DNA of 64,000 nucleotides from Roseibium sp. Sym1 (GTDB taxonomy: Bacteria > Pseudomonadota > Alphaproteobacteria > Rhizobiales > Stappiaceae), in the NCBI RefSeq assembly GCF_027359675.1, contig NZ_CP114786.1:2516501-2580500 (forward strand), written 5' to 3'. Below are positions 60,505 through 64,000 of this stretch, piece after piece. The position numbers were made by a program, and so were the translations under genes. The first letter of the stretch is position 1; every line of letters starts with the position of its first letter. The notes beneath the pieces were generated by a model. The model was not told where the DNA came from. It saw only the letters and a list, made by a program, of their open reading frames with translations, and made no database searches.

Positions 60505-61914
60505 TTGGAGGAAGCGATGGCGCAGCCTGCGTCAAGGGTGTCCGATTCGCCACAGAAGGCCTCGCTCTGGCGGAGCGATATCCTTCCGACGCTGTCGCTC
60601 GGACTGCCGCTTGCCGGGGCCCAGATGGCCCAGATGGCCATCAATACGACCGATGTCCTGATGATCGGACGCCTGGGAGCCGAAGAACTGGCGGCGTCCG
60701 TCCTGGCCTTCAATTTCTACATGCTTTTGTGGTTTTTCGGCATGGGCGTCCTGCAGGCGGTCATTCCCCTGGCGGCGCGCGCGCGTGGCCAGCGTAAGCC
60801 GCGAGACCTGCGCCGGGCCGTGCGCATGGGGTTCTGGGTTTCCGTCTTTTTCTGCGTGCCGGTCTGGGGCGTGCTGCTGTTCATCGAGCCGATCCTGCTG
60901 GCGCTCGGGCAGGAGCCGAACCTTGCGGAACTCGCCGGCGTCTACATGATCTACCTGCAATGGACGATGCTGCCCGCGCTGCTGATCATGGCGATCCGGG
61001 CATTCCTGACCGTCATGGAACGCACGCAGGTGGTGCTCTGGGCGACCATTGCCGGGGCGATCGTCAATGCGATCCTCGATTACCTGCTGATTTTCGGGGA
61101 ATTCGGTTTTCCGAGGCTCGAACTTGTCGGCGCGGGCATCGCCTCGGTCTTCAGCGCCAGCACGACGTTCCTGTTCCTGCTCGCCTATGCCCTGCTGCAT
61201 CCCAGGCTCAAGCGGTACTATATTCTCGGCCGGATCTGGCGCTCGGACTGGCAGGTGTTCTTCCAGATCGTCCGGCTCGGAACCCCGATTGCGCTGACCA
61301 TTATCGCGGAAGGGTCGCTGTTCACGGCGTCGTCGATCATGATCGGCTGGCTGGGCACGCTGCCGCTTGCCGGTCACGGCATTGCCCTGCAGATCGCCTC
61401 GATCACCTTCATGGTGCCGGTCGGCCTGTCGGTGGCCGCCATGACCCGGGTCAGCCTGGCGGCAGGGCGGGGGGACCATGCCGGCGTGGGCCGCGCGGGC
61501 TGGACATCGCTTGCGGTCACGATGCTGTTCATGGGCAGCTTTGCGATCCTGTTCTGGACCGTCCCGGAAATCCTGGTTGGATTTTATCTGGATCTGGATG
61601 ACCCGCAGGCGCGGGACGTGATGACCTACGGTGTCTCGTTCCTGCTGGTCGCCGCGCTGTTCCAGCTGGCCGACGGCGGCCAGATCATCGGCGTCAACAA
61701 TCTGCGCGGTCTCGGCGACACCACCATCCCGCTGTTTTACGCGCTGTTCGGCTACTGGGTGGTCGGCATCAGCCTGTCGCTCGGCCTCGGTTTCCTGGCC
61801 GGATGGGGCGGGGTGGGCGTCTGGTGCGGCCTCGCCGGCGGGCTGGCCTCGGTCGCCATCCTCGCCAACCGGCGTTTCGCCAGCCGGGAGAAACTCGGGC
61901 TCGTGACCGGCTGA
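60505..61914 (+). CDS. MATE-family multidrug/toxic-compound exporter
   Basis: 469 aa with about 12 transmembrane segments in two repeats. MATE features: LGLPLAGAQMAQMAINTTDVLMIGRLGAEELAASVLAFNFYMLLWFFGMGVLQAVIPLAARARGQ and the second-half QIASITFMVPVGLSVAAMTRVSLAAGRGD. It is of the NorM type, exchanging Na+ or H+ for cationic compounds or other metabolites. It converges on purK with a 4-bp gap between stop codons. No regulator is adjacent. Confidence 0.92.
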   Translation: MEEAMAQPASRVSDSPQKASLWRSDILPTLSLGLPLAGAQMAQMAINTTDVLMIGRLGAEELAASVLAFNFYMLLWFFGMGVLQAVIPLAARARGQRKPRDLRRAVRMGFWVSVFFCVPVWGVLLFIEPILLALGQEPNLAELAGVYMIYLQWTMLPALLIMAIRAFLTVMERTQVVLWATIAGAIVNAILDYLLIFGEFGFPRLELVGAGIASVFSASTTFLFLLAYALLHPRLKRYYILGRIWRSDWQVFFQIVRLGTPIALTIIAEGSLFTASSIMIGWLGTLPLAGHGIALQIASITFMVPVGLSVAAMTRVSLAAGRGDHAGVGRAGWTSLAVTMLFMGSFAILFWTVPEILVGFYLDLDDPQARDVMTYGVSFLLVAALFQLADGGQIIGVNNLRGLGDTTIPLFYALFGYWVVGISLSLGLGFLAGWGGVGVWCGLAGGLASVAILANRRFASREKLGLVTG

Positions 61915-61918
61915 TCGA

Positions 61919-63013
61919 TCAGGCGGTTTTTCCGGAAATCCGGTTCACATGGCCCATCTTGCGGCCAGGGCGGATGTCCGCCTTGCCGTAGAGATGCAGC
62001 CGGGCATCCGCTTCGCCCAGAACCGCCTGCCAGCCCTCCGCGTCCTCGCCGATCAGATTTTCCATCACGGCATCCGAATGGCGTTCCGCGGAACCGAGCG
62101 GCCAGCCGGCGACCGCGCGGATATGCTGCTCGAACTGCGAGCAGAGACAGGCGTCCTGGGTCCAGTGGCCGGAATTGTGTACGCGCGGCGCAATCTCGTT
62201 GACCATCAGCGTCTCGCCGTCGCCATCCCGGACGAGGAACATCTCGACGCCCATCACGCCGACATAATCGAGGCCGGTAACGATCTGCTCTGCCATGGCG
62301 CGCGCAGCTGTCGCCGTTGCTTCGGAAACGCCGGCCGGGACCGTCGAGGTTTTCAGGATGTGGTTTTCATGGTGGTTGCGGGCAATGTCGTAGCAGGCCG
62401 TCCGTCCGTCAACGTCGCGGGCAACGATCACCGAGACTTCGCAGTCGAAGGAAACCAGCTGCTCCAGGACGGCCGGAACGGCGCCGAGCTTGTCAAAGGC
62501 GCCGTCGGCATCGCCGGCGGCGCGGATCATCTGTTGGCCCTTGCCGTCATAGCCGAACCGGCGGGTTTTCAGGACGCCCTGTCCGCCGAAACGCTCCAGC
62601 GCGGCGTCGAGATCCGATTGCGCGTTGATATCCGCGAATCCTGCAATCGCAACGCCGGCACCCGACAGGAACCTCTTTTCGGACAGGCGATCCTGGGAGA
62701 CCTCCAGCGCGCGCACGCCCGGGCGTACGGGCACCCTGGCATCCAGATGGGCGGCCGTCGGGCCGGGCACGTTTTCGAATTCATAGGTGACAACGGAGAC
62801 GGACCCGGCAAACCGGTCGAGCGCGTCCCTGTCCTCGTAGGGGGCGACCGTGTAGGTGGCGCTGACATCGAAGGCGGGGCTGGCCGGATCGGGGCAGAAG
62901 ATGTGCGTCTTGAGGCCGAGGCTTGCCGCCGACTGCGCCAGCATGCGGCCAAGCTGTCCGCCGCCGAGAATGCCGATGGTGTCTCCAGGGCTCAACCGGG
63001 TTGTGTCGCTCAT
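61919..63013 (-). CDS. purK: 5-(carboxyamino)imidazole ribonucleotide synthase
   Basis: 364 aa from MSDTTRLSPGDTIGILGGGQLGRMLAQSAASLGLKTHIFCPDP. ATP-grasp landmarks: EFENVP, GQGVLKTRRFGYDGKGQ, VLEQLVSFDCEVSVIVARD, VEMFLVRDGDGETLMVNEIAPRVHNSGHWTQDAC. It makes N5-CAIR from AIR, ATP and bicarbonate. The open frame runs on to 63658 in the wrong frame for purE; that part is a shadow. It follows purE by 38 bp. Confidence 0.95.
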   Translation of the reverse strand: MSDTTRLSPGDTIGILGGGQLGRMLAQSAASLGLKTHIFCPDPASPAFDVSATYTVAPYEDRDALDRFAGSVSVVTYEFENVPGPTAAHLDARVPVRPGVRALEVSQDRLSEKRFLSGAGVAIAGFADINAQSDLDAALERFGGQGVLKTRRFGYDGKGQQMIRAAGDADGAFDKLGAVPAVLEQLVSFDCEVSVIVARDVDGRTACYDIARNHHENHILKTSTVPAGVSEATATAARAMAEQIVTGLDYVGVMGVEMFLVRDGDGETLMVNEIAPRVHNSGHWTQDACLCSQFEQHIRAVAGWPLGSAERHSDAVMENLIGEDAEGWQAVLGEADARLHLYGKADIRPGRKMGHVNRISGKTA

Positions 63014-63051
63014 GTCGGGCAATCCTGTTTTCAGCGAAAATTTCCGTCGGC

Positions 63052-63543
<492 letters not shown>

Positions 63544-63676
63544 TTTTCGCTCCAATTCCCGGCAGGCTCAGAAGAGCCGCGGAGTATAGGCAGCAGCGGG
63601 CGCATCGCAAGCGCGAATCACCGACGATCCGGCAAATTCGCCACGGCTCCCCTTGCAACGCGGGCGAGGACAGGGG

Positions 63677-63883
63677 TCAGGCAATGATGTCGGGGAACAG
63701 CTGGTCTTCAAGGGCGGAGATACGGTCCTTGATCATGAGCTTCTTTTTCTTCAGCCGCTGCAGCTGCAAGGCGTCATGGTTCGTCGTCGCCGCCAGCGCC
63801 TCGACGGCCACGTCAAGATCCCGATGCTCCTGACGAAGCTGCGCCAGTTCATTCCGCAATGCTTCACTGTCCTGCTGCGCCAT
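63677..63883 (-). CDS. DUF465 (YdcH) small coiled-coil protein
   Basis: 68 aa: MAQQDSEALRNELAQLRQEHRDLDVAVEALAATTNHDALQLQRLKKKKLMIKDRISALEDQLFPDIIA. The QRLKKKKLxIKDxI core is the DUF465 signature. A small helical protein of unknown function, often found next to purE in this order. The remaining bases to the window end hold no recognised feature. Confidence 0.9.
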   Translation of the reverse strand: MAQQDSEALRNELAQLRQEHRDLDVAVEALAATTNHDALQLQRLKKKKLMIKDRISALEDQLFPDIIA

Positions 63884-64000
63884 TCACGTCCCCCGAAACA
63901 GGACAGTAGTCCTAATCCATTTTGCCGATGCCCGGCAAGATAGCATCTTTGGCAAGTGCGGGTCCGAAATTGCGGGCTGCAATTCTTTCCCTGGAGTCGA

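Overview
The window reads as a contiguous chromosomal segment of a marine-type alphaproteobacterium of the Hyphomicrobiales (Rhizobiales). Several markers point there: CpdR, GapR (DUF2312), a DUF1244 protein, a PetF-independent heme branch represented by hemH, an aa3 oxidase subunit IV of the alphaproteobacterial type, purE-purK next to an rpsU gene, and an E. coli-unlike gene order hutG-like / cpdR / tRNA-Val / rpmJ. A Roseibium/Labrenzia-like (Stappiaceae) source is my inference, not shown. DNA is GC-rich by eye except for a distinctly lower-GC island at about 4.2-6.4 kb.

Layout. 1-3.0 kb: a partial OmpR-type response regulator, a hybrid PAS histidine kinase and a small conserved gene, all on the minus strand. 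3.1-4.2 kb: an orphan LacI-type regulator. 4.2-6.2 kb: a low-GC gene for an unusual fusion of a papain-like protease and an alpha/beta-hydrolase. 6.5-6.9 kb: a VOC protein. 7.2-15.7 kb: one plus-strand cluster of acyl-CoA ligase, livGHM, livK, livF and a PaaK-like ligase, suggesting uptake of a carboxylic acid or amino-acid-like substrate followed by CoA activation. 16-18.7 kb: hemH, then stomatin-like SPFH protein plus NfeD. 18.8-20.4 kb: PomA/PomB-like stator genes. 20.6-25.9 kb: KdsD-type sugar-phosphate isomerase, an outer-membrane beta-barrel protein, a lytic transglycosylase and a DUF459 SGNH-fold protein lacking its nucleophile. 26-32.2 kb: gltD and gltB.

32.9-35.6 kb holds a bufferin-type cluster: BufA precursor peptide (DUF2282, four Cys), an MNIO-family (DUF692) enzyme, a DUF2063 partner and a DoxX membrane protein. 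This family makes copper-binding, cysteine-modified peptides, and it is the best candidate for an unusual system in the window. It is followed by a threonine aldolase, a small heat-shock gene with a ROSE-like RNA thermometer, a secreted basic protein, a hydrolase, hisN, a probable small RNA with CCUCC loops (about 40,478-40,563) and hutG.

41.7-52.2 kb: cpdR, tRNA-Val(GAC), rpmJ (only 41 codons), a TPR protein, a hydrolase, pyk with a DUF1036 gene, a second N-formylglutamate amidohydrolase-like gene, DUF1244, gapR, a DUF882 peptidase-like protein and a sigma-54 response regulator. 52.4-64 kb: pepF, a DUF3445 protein, an ABC1 kinase, an aa3 oxidase subunit IV, rluA, a sulfotransferase, a TPR lipoprotein, rpsU, a MATE exporter, purK, purE and a DUF465 gene. 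No rRNA, CRISPR, insertion sequence, prophage or integrase was seen. Two intergenic palindrome-bounded repeats are present (15.8 kb and 36.8 kb).
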